From: Muscardinus avellanarius
Lineage: Eukaryota; Chordata; Mammalia; Rodentia; Gliridae
Length of the DNA stretch: 64,000 bases
Assembly (NCBI GenBank): GCA_963383645.1
Contig: OY726569.1
Coordinates: forward strand, 32,279,592-32,343,591
Direction of reading: 5' to 3'
A program made the position numbers and the translations under genes. Position 1 is the first letter of the stretch, and each line of letters starts with the position of its first letter. Shown in pieces: positions 11,250-23,020 of the stretch. The notes beneath the pieces are model-generated. The model was not told the DNA's origin and searched no databases. It saw only the letters and a program-made list of their open reading frames with translations.

Positions 11250-11930
11250 ACGTTTTAGAAACAGGCATCTCTGAGACCTCCAACATGTTAGCTCACCAGT
11301 GGTTCACAAGATTATATTTTTTACTGATATGACAAAGTAATTCAACACAATAAAATTGAAACTACAAAGGAAAATATAAAAAACTTTGCTGATTTGTTCC
11401 AGGAAGTATACATTCACATTCAAATTGTTCTTGCAGATTGAGCCAATATATATTAGAGACTTCATTCATTTCCATTGCTAAACTGTCCTATAGTCAATGG
11501 AATCATAGTTACTGAAGATTTGCAGAGCTATATACTGGAAATATAGCCACAAATTCCGGGGAGATTCACAATCTTTGAGCATGAATCATGCTTTAAGTTT
11601 CCATGATTGCTTTTGGAGTGTGAACCTCTGTGTGTGACTGAATTGTCAAAAATCTGCCATATCATTTCAAGATGCTTTTATTCTGCTGAGAGAAGTATGT
11701 CTATCAAGAAGACAGAGTATGCTGCAGCTTTAGATAAAACAGAATATGTATGGAAAATTCCAGAACTATTCTGTAATTTCTGACTGCATACACACTTTTG
11801 GCTCTGCAAAAGTATGTTCTTTTTCTCATATATATAATGAAACTAAAGCTTAGAGTCATCTGGTCATTATTTGACTAAAAATGTAAGATATATCCAGATA
11901 CATTCTGATTTTAAGTACTCCCTAAATCAC
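11250..11930. other. Unique AT-rich sequence
   Basis: Nothing recognised. Confidence 0.45.
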
Positions 11931-11934
11931 AACA

Positions 11935-12235
11935 GAAATTATTTCTCAAAGTTCTAGAGGCTTGAAGTATAGGACCAGAATCTCAAAATGGTTGGGTGTT
12001 GATGAGGGCTCTCTTTTGGGTTCTAAGCAGCTGACTTCTTGTTGTATCCTGACTTGGTGGGAAGAGAATGGGTCAACTCTTTGGAGATTCCTTTTTTAAG
12101 GAATCTTGTTCATGAGAACTCCAGTCTCTTGACCTAATTACCTCCCAAACACCCATCTTCAAACACCAGCACATGAGATTAGATTTTACCATAAGGAAAC
12201 ATAAGCACAAGTTGGTAACAGTACCAAAGATTACT
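11935..12235 (-). mobile_element. MLT1/MaLR-like LTR, antisense
   Basis: Reads as the inverse of the MaLR consensus: 'ttctcaaagttctagaggct', 'gatgagggctctctttt', 'cctaattacctcccaaacac', 'tcttcaaacacc'. Strongly diverged and without internal region. Confidence 0.6.
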
Positions 12236-12239
12236 TTGT

Positions 12240-12888
12240 GTTGGAGTGTTAAAACTATAAATATAATTCTTTGAAAAGAGGGGGGACTAATTAAACTTAT
12301 TTGGATAAAACCTTCTTAATAGTACTGCTAAAAAAAAAACCTACAAATTATATATTTGCTATGTATAATCAGGCATAGTGACATACAGACCATCCCTAAC
12401 CTTTGAAGCTTACCATATTTTAGAATTTAGAAGTTTTCTGATTTGCAAAAGCAATGTGACAGGTAAGCCCAGGTACCATTTAAATATTCACATTATTTGA
12501 GATCGATGTACTATAGTCTTGTCCTCACACAATAAATCAGGGTTCTTTTCCATCTATTACCAGATGGCCTACAAGAAGATATTTTGATTTGTAGGATGTA
12601 CTGATGTTTTATAATTGTGAATAAAGAGTTGTTGATATCTATATTATTGACCATTGTCATATATATAATATCTATATATCTACAGAGTGGTATATCCAAT
12701 CATGTAAACTATAATGGTGACAACAAAAAGATTTAGAAGTATGATTTTTATAATAGGAGATATTTCAATGTGCTTGTGTATAAAATGGAGAATTTAGTTG
12801 AAGTTCTAAGAAATAAAAGTATAAAAGTAGCAGTGCTAAGAAGAATATGAAAAAAAAGAGAAGGGAAAAATTAGGTCATTTTTTCCCT
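12240..12888. other. Unique AT-rich sequence
   Basis: Nothing recognised. Confidence 0.45.
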
Positions 12889-12889
12889 T

Positions 12890-12995
12890 TTGAATCAGTA
12901 GTTGCTGAGTAACTTCCAGATGCCAGAATTGTGCCAGACGTGGACCATGCAAATATAAATGAACCTTCTAGGAACCTTCAACTCAGCTAAAGTTT
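12890..12995 (+). mobile_element. L2 3'-region relic
   Basis: 'cttccagatgccagaattgtgccag' followed by 'atgcaaatataaatgaac' is in the order of the L2 block 'ctatgtgccaggcactgt...acagcagtgaacaa'. Short and old. Confidence 0.45.
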
Positions 12996-13267
12996 TTAAA
13001 GTATAAAAAACAATCTCAGGATGAAAATCCATAGAAGTGTAGTGAAACAGAAAAAAAAAAAGATGTGATTGCATCTTTTGAGACAAGGACAGTTCAAAGA
13101 TCGCCTTAATAAAATGATGCTTGAAATATAAGTAGTTATTCTTCAGGTTGAGGGTGGGGGAACTGAGGGGTAGGTAAAGAGTCCTTTTACACAGAGGAAC
13201 AGTGTGAGATAAGGGACATGGTTGTGAGACAATGTGTTGTAAGAGATAAAGGATATCAATGTCATAA

Positions 13268-13695
13268 ATGGAGTGTTCCAGTCAGCATTCTTACGGCTGC
13301 AGTCTAAAATATGAACCACTTAACTTATGAGGAAAGATTTATTTTCTTATAGTTTTGGGTTGAGTCTATGTGAGGCCGGGGACCTTGGATCTCAGAGCAT
13401 GGAAGTGGGAAGCAGACAAAGGAGAGCACATGGGCTGTGATCCTCATATTATGGAGACCAGAAGCAAGAGCAAGAACATGGGAGGAGGAACCATATATAA
13501 TCCCCAAGGCTAAATCCCCAGGGATCCACTCCCTCCAGCTGCACCCTCCCTGCCCAGACCACCACGCACTGTAATGGATTTATGTGGATCCCTGGGGATA
13601 TATAAGTCCCAATGGGTTTATCAACTGCTGAAATTACATTCCTCTAGCTAACTCAATTGTATCAATTCCAAACACCAATTTATGAGCTCTTCAAG
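13268..13695 (-). mobile_element. MaLR-type LTR relic, antisense
   Basis: Inverse of the LTR type seen at 61323: 'caggaaagatttattt' style opening ('gaggaaagatttattttctt'), 'gtgaggccggggaccttgg', a purine-rich 'gggaagcagacaaagg' block, and 'ccaaacaccaatttatgagc' near the end. Ancient. The family assignment is by memory of consensus order. Confidence 0.5.
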
Positions 13696-13887
13696 GGGCC
13701 CTTCTGTATCTAACTGTAATGTGAAATTATTTTAATCAGTCTGTTCAAAATACTTTTGAGGGCCTACGATGTGCTATCTTATATATGACTATGTACCTTG
13801 GTAGTCACTGGACACTTCTTGTTCTAGAGCACTTGAAATGTGACTTGTGTGACTAAACACATCTTATTAAATTTAACTCCTTTAAAA

Positions 13888-14095
13888 ATGTGTGGTACCA
13901 AACTATGGTTTGAATGTATGCATCCCTTCACAATTTATATGTTAAAAAATATCCAATATGATTGTAGTAAGAGATGGGGCTTTGGGAAAAGGGACTAAAT
14001 CACTAAGTCATTTTGACCACCACTTGATCTCAAATCCAAAGCCATGTATTTTAGGTTCTTGTTATAACAACACTCTACTCCTAGTACCAATGACT
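13888..14095 (+). mobile_element. MaLR-like LTR relic
   Basis: 'actatggtttgaatgtatgc', 'caatttatatgttaaaaa', 'gatggggctttgggaaaa' and 'taaatcactaagtca', ending 'gttataacaaca', match the order of an old MaLR-like LTR. Confidence 0.5.
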
Positions 14096-14099
14096 AGAG

Positions 14100-15515
14100 C
14101 ATTTAAAATATAATGTTTTAAAGCATAATAAGTATTTATGGTATAAAATTGAGATTTATTAAAGGGATTAGATCTTACAAAATAGTAAGAGATTCTGGGA
14201 AAAATGGAGAAGAAGAAGATGGAGGAAAGACCAGAGAAAGCTATAACCATAGACCACACAGAAAATAAAAGCTAGAGAAAAATTTCAAAGATAATTACTG
14301 CCATGGTATTTGATGGAGGGCTGGAAGTCACTGTATATTGACAGGGAGATAGTCAGGAAGAAAACAGGACACTGAGAAGAAAAATCTAGGACACACTGGA
14401 ACACAGGAAGACAAATTGGAAATCACAAAGACCAACCACACTGTCTTTGTCTCTCACCATTCGGAACCCCATAATACATATGACCTGCAGATAAAGCTAG
14501 TAAAACTGCCTTGAAATCCCATATATACCCGGCCCAAGACTCATAGAAGCTGGAGGAGTAGATCCAGCTGCTTCCCACTGCTGAGGTGGACCAGCTACAT
14601 AAACCACAGAAGTACGTGCAGCCTTCACCAAGATAGAGCTCAGGACTTAGCAACTGCAGTACAGTAAAGGATTTTCGGCTTTGTAGGATATGAGATTTCT
14701 GTTGTGGTCACTGAGCCCTCTCATTATACCATGAAAATGGCCAAAGATAATGTATATGCTCCGAATGTAACTGTGTTCCAAGTACAACTTTATTTACAAA
14801 AACAAGTAGTGTGCTTGAATCTGGCCACTTTCAACTATGAGGACTACTATTTCATATCCACATACAATTTTCCTATGGTCCACCCTCAGCTTCAATTATA
14901 TAGGGGGAAAGTTCTGGAAATTTAATTTTACATTAGGTATATTTAAGCAGTATAACACCAACAAAGCATGTCTCAGAATTTTCTACAAAATTGCTCCTGT
15001 AATCAACAACAGTGATGATAACATCAACCTATTAAAATCTATAATAAAAATATACCTGTAGTGTAAAAATAGTGCCTATTTTGACTTTTGGCCAAAAGAG
15101 TTTTGATAAATATTGACCAGAAGACGGGAAACTAGCAGAATTTAAGAACATTCAAGAGAAATGTTGGGAAGGAGATAAATTTCTCCAAGAACTCAATGTT
15201 TTTCATGGCATAACTCTCACTAGAATAATTAATTCAAATTTCAAAGATTTTTGGAAGATGAAATTGTATCTTATTCTATCCTGTATAATGTGTATAGTTC
15301 AGTGTTTTAAAAAATAATTTTTTAGTAATACAATCCTTTCTTCAGATGAAATCTTAATCAGAAGTGAGAATAAATAAAATATAAAGAGGAGCTTCTACTT
15401 GTAAGTGTAAAGAAAGAAAAGAGATAAAAGTTAAACATCTCCAGTTAGAGCAGTACCAGAGGAGGGAGAGAGTATTTGCATTGCAAAGGTTGCTTTTCTC
15501 TGCAGACCTTACCAT
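14100..15515. other. Unique sequence, 1.4 kb
   Basis: Nothing recognised. The antisense frame at 14423-14653 and sense frames at 14704-15061 have no domain character. Confidence 0.45.
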
Positions 15516-15519
15516 TTTT

Positions 15520-15561
15520 CCTATTTATTTATTTATTTATTTGTCTATTTATTTATTTATT
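15520..15561. repeat. (ATTT)n microsatellite
   Basis: Tetranucleotide tract abutting the tail end of an antisense SINE, most likely its expanded A-rich tail. Confidence 0.95.
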
Positions 15562-15770
15562 GTGGGGATTGAATTTGGGGGCATTTTACCTCTGAGATAC
15601 ATCCACAGTCCTTTTGTGTTATTTATTTATTTTTTTGTTTGTTTTGAAACAGAATCTTGCTAGGTTCTGAGAGTCTCTCTACTTGCTAAGGCTATCTCTC
15701 AACCTGCAACCCTCCTGTCTCAGCCTCCCAAGTACAGGGAATACAGATGTGCACCACCAAGCCCAGACCG
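15562..15770 (-). mobile_element. B1-dID SINE, antisense, older
   Basis: Inverted ID half 'cctctgagatacatccacag', linker, 'cttgctaggttctgagagtc', and B1 head 'gtgcaccaccaagcccag'. The ATTT tract at its left edge is its tail. Confidence 0.88.
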
Positions 15771-17455
15771 GTTTATAGCATTTCACTGTTGACATTATGG
15801 TGTACCTACAGATTCTATAGGCACTACTCTCAGCCTATCTCATTTACTAACATCTCCTTTACCAATGAAGGCAATGAAAAGAAAACAGGTAAGGGAAAAA
15901 ATAAAGTTTGGATTCAGGGGCAAAAGTAATTTGAAGAGTAATAAAAAAAAAGTTGTCATAGCTTTTTCTGTCACTAACATTATTTTTTGTTCAGATATCT
16001 CAGGCTACATTGATATACTGGGATACCAAGAAAAAAGATCCCTCTATATCCATTAAATATCTTGCAAAGGGTGTCAATTTTAATAAAACCTCTGCAAACC
16101 ATTCCCTATAATCCCTAAGCACAATGGGTAAATTAACAGCATTGTTGGAAGGGAAATCATTCTTTCTTAGAAGTTTAAAGTTATTGCTACAGAATATATG
16201 CAATTCTTTTTCTGAAACAGCACTAAAGACTTGGAAATTCTATGCTCATATCCTTTAAACACCTAGAAGATCTACAAAACAATTTGCTTAATTGACAGGA
16301 CAGAACTCTTTCAAATGCCAGTGGGTAGCATTCTAGCGATCAAGGCTAAAACAAGATTTTTTTTTTTCTCCCTACTGCTAATGGCTAGACCTGGCACTGA
16401 GCCTTTGGCTGTCTCTTCCCAACATGGGTGTCCTTTTAGAAAATGTGCCTGCCACAGCTTGCCTCAAACTGATATAGTGTCATGATGCAGAAAAAAGAAA
16501 TGAGTTTAGGAAAGACACAACTGGACTCTATTAGCATCATATCCACTAGCGTGCAAGGTGGAGTCAGCTGGAAGGGCAAACAGGCTTTGCCCAGACAGAA
16601 AGTCCCTTTGTTCACCATGGTAACATACTAGCTTCTGAAGATGAGATATCCTAACACTCTAACCCCTATCTGTGCCTCAGTCGAGGGCACACTTCTATTT
16701 TATTAAAAGTTTTTCTTCTCTTACAGGTCTTTGTCTTAAAGACAAAGATCTGTAGAAATCAAAGACAACAAAATAACCAAAGTGGAGCTTGTATATATTT
16801 GCCCATACCCTCTGCTTATCTTGTTGTCCAGACCCTAAGATGACACTAGAGATTACAACTGAGACCCTCATGTGCCAGTAGGGCGTCCTGTGGGTGCCCG
16901 GCTTCAGGACTCCTTGGCACATAGACAAAGAAGGACGCCTTGAAATTGTGGCTGCCATTTAAAGATTCCAGTGCAGGCTTTGATAGCAGTTTGTAGGCTG
17001 AGAATCAACTGAGAGCCTTTCTAGAAATACTAAAAATAAAGATAATAGGTGCCTTCTAGAAATGTAATGTTACCCAATTAAGAATATGATAAGATGGAGA
17101 CTACAAAAGTTCCCCCTTAAGAAAAGCCAGTTTTCTAAAGGAAACTATGCAATATATTCTAGGTAAAGTATTGATATGATGAATGTAAGAATATTACAGC
17201 CATTAATCAAGTAAGACTAAAAAAAGTACATAAAATATGGGATAATATACACTTATTCAGAATATCAAATGACTGCAAGAAATGGTTAAATAATCCCAAG
17301 AAGGAATATTAACTTTTTAAAATAACATTTTCCAGCTGTTTTTAAAGGTTAGAAAATTGGTACTTGTCATATCAGAATGAGTAGAAATATCAGAAATATG
17401 CATACCACCTAAAACCATTATAATATGTAACTTTGGCATTCTTCCATTTATATAT
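15771..17455. other. Unique sequence, 1.7 kb
   Basis: No repeat recognised. At 16611-16624 ttcaccatggtaac resembles an RFX X-box half-palindrome but is not distinctive enough to call. Confidence 0.45.
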
Positions 17456-17457
17456 AA

Positions 17458-17595
17458 TTAAATTACATTAGGCATTTATTGAAGCACACTGTGTATCCAT
17501 CATTGAGCTAGATGCTAGAAATAGAAACACAAATGACATTTATTATTTATTGCCTTCAAAGTAGATCTCAAAATTTAATAGAGGAAATAGAAAGT
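17458..17595 (+). mobile_element. L2 3'-region relic
   Basis: 'catttattgaagcacactgtgtatccatcattgagctagatgct' order matches L2 ('ttattgagcacctactatgtgcca...ctaggtgct'), followed by 'gaaacacaaatgaca'. Old and diverged. Confidence 0.6.
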
Positions 17596-17833
17596 ATCAA
17601 AGATTATTAAAGATTTAAATTTCTGTTTGGTTAGGCTTACTTGGTAAAAGATACCACAGAAAAGTCTATCTTCTTTATTGAAGTACTTTTGTACTAAGTG
17701 CTAAAAAACTCAAGTGGTAAGGGATATGCAAATGACGTGAACCACATACTCTGGAAAGGTGATAGATGCCGAGGTTGGTACCACAGAGATGAGAACACTG
17801 AGCCTCGCTTAGTGAACAACATTTGCTCAGCTT

Positions 17834-18228
17834 AGCTATAAAGGAGAACAAAATTATGGAATCTACAGGGAAATGTCACAAAAATAAGAAATCAGATGCT
17901 TTCCCTAATATGTGAAAACTAGGGAGAAATGGGTAATAGGAGGGCCACTAGTTGAAGAAGGGACTCTATAGAGGAGCAATTAAGGTGACCTATTTGTGGG
18001 GATGGGAGGGGGGGAAGATGGAAAGTCTTTAAAGCACATGATATACTTAAACATATCAAAGTCAATCACTAAATCAAGCATGGGAATGAGGGAAGGGGAG
18101 GGAATGGGGTGGGGATTGGAAAAAGGCTAATTGGGTGATGTGTGCATGTATATCTCCACAAGTTTTTTTATTCCATTAAGATGTTTGACTATAATGCACC
18201 AATAAAAATATATTAAAAAGAAAAAAAC
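17834..18228 (+). mobile_element. L1 3' end, 5'-truncated, young-type 3'UTR
   Basis: Starts in the last part of ORF2 ('aaaggagaacaaaattatgg'), passes 'atgctttccctaatatgtga', the G-rich 3'UTR ('gaatggggtggggattgg') and ends 'aatgcaccaataaaaatata'. Relative to the copy at 5116-5225 it lacks about 40 bp just after 'cagggaaat'. A SINE has landed directly in its poly-A tail. Confidence 0.9.
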
Positions 18229-18459
18229 GCCGGGCATGGTGGCGCATGCTTACAATCCCAGTACTTGGGAGTCTGAGACTGGAGGATTGCACAGGATGGA
18301 AGCCACCCTCAACTACTTAGTGAGGCTCTCAGCAACTTAGTGAGACTTGTTTCCAAATAAAATACAAAATAGGTCTGGAAGTGTAGCCCACAGGTAAAAA
18401 AGTCTCTGGGTTCCATCCCACCACCACAAAAAAACAAAAAAACAAAAAAAAAAAAAAAG
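18229..18459 (+). mobile_element. B1-dID SINE inserted in the L1 tail
   Basis: Head 'cgccgggcatggtggcgcat', 'caactacttagtgaggctct', linker 'ccaaataaaatacaaaatag', ID half 'ctggaagtgtagcccacagg', then a (CAAAAAA)n tail. Its middle is of the older type but its ID half already reads like the young one, so it may be intermediate. Confidence 0.9.
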
Positions 18460-19945
18460 GAAGGAAAGGAGGAAAGAGAACATTGGGACAGCATGGTTTA
18501 TGGAGATGAGAGTATGTTATATCTAAAGAAAGAAAGCTCATTATTTAAGAATGCATAGCAGGAATAAGGAATATGAGGTAAATAGGAGATTGCAATCATA
18601 ATATAGAGTGTCTCTCAGTAATCCCTGACCCAGTAGGTCTCACTGCTAGAGGATATCTGTCTTCTGAATTCGTGGTTCTGGAATTAACCGTGATACCGTT
18701 CTTTGTTTCAGAGTTTTATTTGCTTTCCTAACTTCCTACACGCATTATTTCCATTTCACAATAAAGCAAACTATAAAGGCTAAGTTCAGAGCTACACATC
18801 CTGATTATTATATCAATAGTTTCTCTAGCATAGAGTGTAAAGTATAGCCTAGTATGCATTTTAAAGCAGCAAGAACTTTAAAAATATTCATGCACTCTTG
18901 TACTGTCTTTGTATTCAACGTTTAAAACAAAACAAGTATTAGCTACAAGGGTCTCACACTGAGATAACAGCAGTGCAAATGGAAGGGACAGAGGGGCACT
19001 TTGAAGAACCAAAATTAGCATAAAGAGAAGTAGATTCTTCACAATCCAAAATTTTGGAGAATAGAGATCCTTTGCCACTAGGAAAGTCGGGAAAGCTAAT
19101 GGTGACCCCAAGTCGGGAGGATGGTCTCCTCTGTGTTCTCTTGCTGACCTCTCTTGCCCACCGACTTCGAGTTAGATTCCGCCACTCAGAGGCACTGGGA
19201 GATAACAGAAGGGGAGAGGAGAGTAACAGGCTCTTTTTATATTTCAACTCTTCCCTTCAATAGCACCCTTCATCATTTTCAGTATCCACAGGGCAAAGCC
19301 TCCTCTGCAGTCCCAGTTTTAGTGTACCACACATTCTTAGCAGTCTAGAACCTGGCTACCTAGAACTCCCCCGGCAACTCTAGTATTTGTTCACAACATT
19401 TGCTCCATGGTCCTAGCACTAATTAGATATTCCCTCCCTGGGCACCAGGCCTTTTCTCACACTCCAAGTAGCACAGCATAAGGGTATTTCTGACCTCTTA
19501 TAATGCCTATTCTTCTCCCTTTTTTTTTTTTCTTACCCCAGCCTTAAAGGTACAACTGCATCCTATGTTAAGCTCTTGATTATATTTCCCTTTTTTTTGT
19601 TCTTTCATCTTTACAAAAACACATTTATGATTGTATCTCAGTAGTAGTTACCTGTATTAAGTCATTTCCTTTTAAAAATAATCTTTACTCTTTTACTGAG
19701 TAGATTCGTAAATTACCCAGTACTTGTTTTTAACAATGGGCCAAGGAAACAGATACAACAGGACTGGATTCTGAGAGTCAGTTGCTGAGCTGTGTAAGCG
19801 TAAATACAGGGACATCATAATCCCACTAGAAAATGTAATGCTGGTAATCTATAGCAAACATTGGACTCACAATTTCTTAAGCATCAACTGCTTATAGAGG
19901 GTAAAAATAAGGAAGAACAATTGGATGCTGCATCTAATTGTCACT
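18460..19945. other. Unique sequence, 1.5 kb
   Basis: A short MIR-like stretch may be present at 18735-18785 ('ccatttcacaataaagcaaac'). Otherwise nothing recognised. Confidence 0.4.
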
Positions 19946-19967
19946 GCAGTAATGGTGATTTTATGTA
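19946..19967. repeat. 5' TSD of the nested SINE cassette
   Basis: 'gcagtaatggtgattttatg' here and 'gcagtaatggtgactttaag' at 20917-20938 are near-identical. They bracket the whole 950-bp SINE nest, so they mark the oldest insertion. Confidence 0.85.
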
Positions 19968-20063
19968 TGTGGTGGTGGGGGGGGGGAGTACTGGGAATTA
20001 AAGGTAGAGGTGTCCACCACTGAGCTACATCCCTGGCTTTTTATTTTATTTATTTATTTATTT

Positions 20064-20252
20064 TGGTGGTACTGGGGTTCCTGGAAACTCTTCTACCTCC
20101 AGGCTACACTCCCAGACCCATTTTTTTAAATATATTTTTATTTGGAAACAGGCTCTCTTAAGCCAGCAAAGCTGGCTTCAAACCTGCACAATCCTCCTGT
20201 CTCTGCCTCCCAAGCGAGGGGATTACAAGCGTGGGCCAACACGCCCAGCCTC
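20064..20252 (-). mobile_element. Young B1-dID SINE, antisense, nest member 1
   Basis: 'ggtggtactggggttcctgg', inverted ID 'ccaggctacactcccagacc', 'ggctctcttaagccagcaaa' and head 'caacacgcccagcc'. The short repeat 'catccctgnctttttattta' recurs at 20029 and 20253, as expected for its TSD. Confidence 0.9.
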
Positions 20253-20325
20253 ATCCCTGTCTTTTTATTTATTTGTTATTTATTTATTTATTATTTATTT
20301 ATGTATTTTTATTTATTTATTTTGT

Positions 20326-20519
20326 GTGAGTGTGTGGTGGTCCTGGGGTTCATGTAAAGCCTTCCATATCCGGGCTACACTCCCAGACACCTATTTTTTA
20401 TATCTTTATTTGGAAACAGGGTCTCTTAAACCAGCAAGGCTAGCTTCAAACCTGTGTGATCCTCCTGTCTCCTCCTCCCAAGCGCAGGGATTACAAGTGA
20501 GCACTACCACGCCTGGCAT
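20326..20519 (-). mobile_element. Young B1-dID SINE, antisense, nest member 2
   Basis: 'gtggtcctggggttcatgta', inverted ID 'ccgggctacactcccagaca', 'ggtctcttaaaccagcaagg', head 'actaccacgcctgg'. 'catccctgtcttttta' at its left and 'catccctgcctttta' at its right form the TSD, so it reused the duplicated target of nest member 1. Confidence 0.88.
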
Positions 20520-20547
20520 CCCTGCCTTTTAAAAACACCTTCTAAAC

Positions 20548-20730
20548 CGGGCGTGGTGGCGCACGCTTGTAATCCCACACTTGGGAGGCAGAGACAGGAG
20601 GATCGCACAGGTTCAAAGCCAGCCGCGTGCGCTGGCTTAGGAGACCCTGTTTCCAAATAAAAATGTAAAAATGGGTCTGGGAGTGTAGCCCGGAGGTAGA
20701 AGGGCTTCCAGGAACCCCAGTACCACCAAA

Positions 20731-20773
<43 letters not shown>

Positions 20774-20785
20774 AATATTTTAAAA
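20548..20785 (+). mobile_element. Young B1-dID SINE, sense, nest member 3
   Basis: Head 'accgggcgtggtggcgcacg', 'agccagccgcgtgcgctggc', ID half 'tctgggagtgtagcccggag', then an (AAAT)n tail (20728-20774). 'aaaaacaccttct' flanks it on both sides (20532-20544 and 20797-20809). It is opposite in orientation to the other three. Confidence 0.92.
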
Positions 20786-20939
20786 AATAAAAATAAAAAC
20801 ACCTTCTGTTTTGAGACAGGGTTGCACTAAGTTACCAGGGCTGGCATCAAACCTGCGATCCTCCTGTTTCAGATTCCCAAGAAGCTGAGATTTTCAGGCA
20901 TGATCCACCATGCCCAGCAGTAATGGTGACTTTAAGTAC

Positions 20940-22085
20940 TAAGGAATAAGATGCTATTACTAGAAAGTTTACTGAGGTAAAATTTTAAAACTCAGAACTT
21001 TAAACTACCAACATAACACGTGCCCCCCCCCAAAAAAAATTTCCATGGTAGTTCTACAATAATTATTTACTTATTTATTCAGGACAATGATAGCTGAAAA
21101 CCAGGTTAAAAATCTACTTGTGCTCATGCTATAATACAACACAAATTTGAGTACATACCTTTGATAAACACTGAAAGTAAAGACATTGATGGAAAAGAAT
21201 AAAACACTGAGACTTTCAAGTGGAAATCTTTGCCTGGATGAGGAAGAATCTAAGAAACCTGAGTTTCCTCGACCAAGTTTTAAAGCATTTTCCTTCTTGA
21301 CTATGGAAACTAATTTTCCATTGATTTAAGGTCCCAGTACAACCTTAACCAAGACAACTATCTTGCAAGAGGATAACTGTTTTTCTTAGCATAACCTCCC
21401 CATCATTGCTTTCATATCTTTAACCAGAATTTGATTGCAAAATTTTCCTTTGAAGGCAAGAACAAAATATGACCCAGGAAGAGATATTTTAAACACTATA
21501 ATATTTGCAAAATGCCTCTAATCTATATCAGCAGAAACCTAGAGACTATGGATAGGAACAAATTCTAAAGACTTTAAGTCAATAAGAAGCCAATACAATA
21601 TTATCAAGCCAAATTGCTTACCCTTGGTAACACTTACCAAAGGTAAACCAGACATTCAAACTATTTTGTTGGCTTGAGCAACTAAGAACGCCTTTGGTGG
21701 GGGGGCTTTGTTAGTTGACTAAGCCAGAACTCCATAGTCATCCACATTAAAAAACAAATATTCAATATTTAGAAGACAAAACTTCCCTAACATAAATGTA
21801 AAGGAATAAATCCCAAATCTTAAGCAGATAGAAACTTGAGAGAGGATTTAGTATATGTGACCAATCCTATTTCCCACTATCTTTTAAGGAGACCCGGAAG
21901 GCCCCCCATTTTCTTTGAAATTGAAACATGAATTAGTGAGAGAAGAAGCAACATCATTGGGAAGCTCTGTGAGATCTGACCTCTGTAGACTAGAAAGGAT
22001 AATAGGACTTATCCCATTGACCCAAGTTGCCTAATTTTAATGAGAAATATAGGATCTAAATTGTAAAAACAACAGTAAAATAAGA
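20940..22085. other. Unique AT-rich sequence, 1.1 kb
   Basis: Nothing recognised. Confidence 0.45.
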
Positions 22086-22091
22086 TGCATT

Positions 22092-22186
22092 TTTTCCTTT
22101 TCCTCAGCACTGGGAATAGAACCCAGGGCTTAGCACATCCTAAGAAAATGCTCTACTACTGAGTCAGCCCCATTCTAGCCCCAATC
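22092..22186 (-). mobile_element. ID SINE (tRNA-derived only), antisense
   Basis: 'cagcactgggaatagaaccc', 'gggcttagcacatcctaaga' and 'tctactactgagtcagcccc' read as the inverse of an ID element (tRNA-Ala-like, 'gttcaatccccagcacc'). There is no B1 half, so it is a stand-alone ID. Confidence 0.75.
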
Positions 22187-22635
22187 TGAAATATTTAATG
22201 AAACAGGCAGAGAGATAGAACAGGGATCTCTGGTTTGGGGATATTTGATGGTAGTTAAGTTTCCATGGTGACTTTAGGAATGAAATCAACAAATACATTT
22301 AAAAATGCATATTTAGAAAAATTCTAGGAATCAGAAATTCCACTATGGTCCACGAGCCAGAGCAGAAAATTATGATGCTTAATGATATATGGAACTGGAT
22401 CATCTAGATGTGCCCAGATGGCTATTTTCTCAGTTCCAAGAAAAATAACTGAAACAGAGTGGTAGAATTCCCACTCTGACTCTGACCCATGGAGTGAGAC
22501 ATACCAGAAAGTAAATTAAAAGCAATACCACAGTTTTATGGAATGTGCCAAGATTCTTGTCATCATTAAAACTTGAAAAATGCAAAAGTGATGAATTCTA
22601 CCAACTCCCTGTGTCCTCAGCTATGAGAAAGGCAG
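22187..22635. other. Unclassified sequence upstream of the ERV relic
   Basis: May include more of the decayed provirus, but nothing here matches clearly enough to say so. Confidence 0.3.
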
Positions 22636-23020
22636 GTAAGTATTGAAGAAAACCTATGGATTGTAATGTATCTACTTATGCAGTGGTTCCAATTGCAGCT
22701 GCTATCTCATATGTGGGTTTTAGATATGGTCCAGAAATGAGCAAATCAGTGTAGACGTAGTGCTATTTTTCTCTGTAGTTATCCCAAAGAACCACCAGGA
22801 GCAACATTCTTTGACCAAAAAGGATTAGCAGTGTATGTACACACCTTCATCGAACATTTTGAATTATGTTAGATCAACTGATTTTGTCATTAGTGAGGCT
22901 TCAAGGACCTTAATCACCTGGACATTCCCAGATATATTAGTGAACTAAATAATATCTGCCTAACCTTTACAGTGTGAGTGTTGACATATTGTGTTCTTTG
23001 AAACAGCTGAAACATCATTG
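22636..23020 (+). pseudogene. Decayed class I ERV pol (reverse transcriptase) relic
   Basis: Text at 22665-22720 follows the order of a conserved entry block of the RT palm in class I (gammaretrovirus-like) ERVs, and 22790-22960 follows the next part of the same domain, including 'ccaccaggagcaa' and 'atcacctggacattccca'. All frames carry stops and indels, so nothing is coding. No LTR was recognised on either side. Assignment is from remembered order of family blocks and needs a search. Confidence 0.5.

Larger units (their letters stand above)
19968..20916 (-). mobile_element. Old B1-dID SINE (outermost of a nest), in pieces
   Basis: The ID half is at 19978-20045 ('accactgagctacatccctg') and the B1 half returns at 20806-20916 ('gacagggttgcactaagtta' to 'tgatccaccatgcccag'). 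Between them sit three other SINEs. The flanking near-identical TSD shows that both ends belong to one insertion. Confidence 0.85.

Noticed and set aside
16611..16624. Second RFX-like palindrome
   Set aside because: Only one good half site, and no supporting context.
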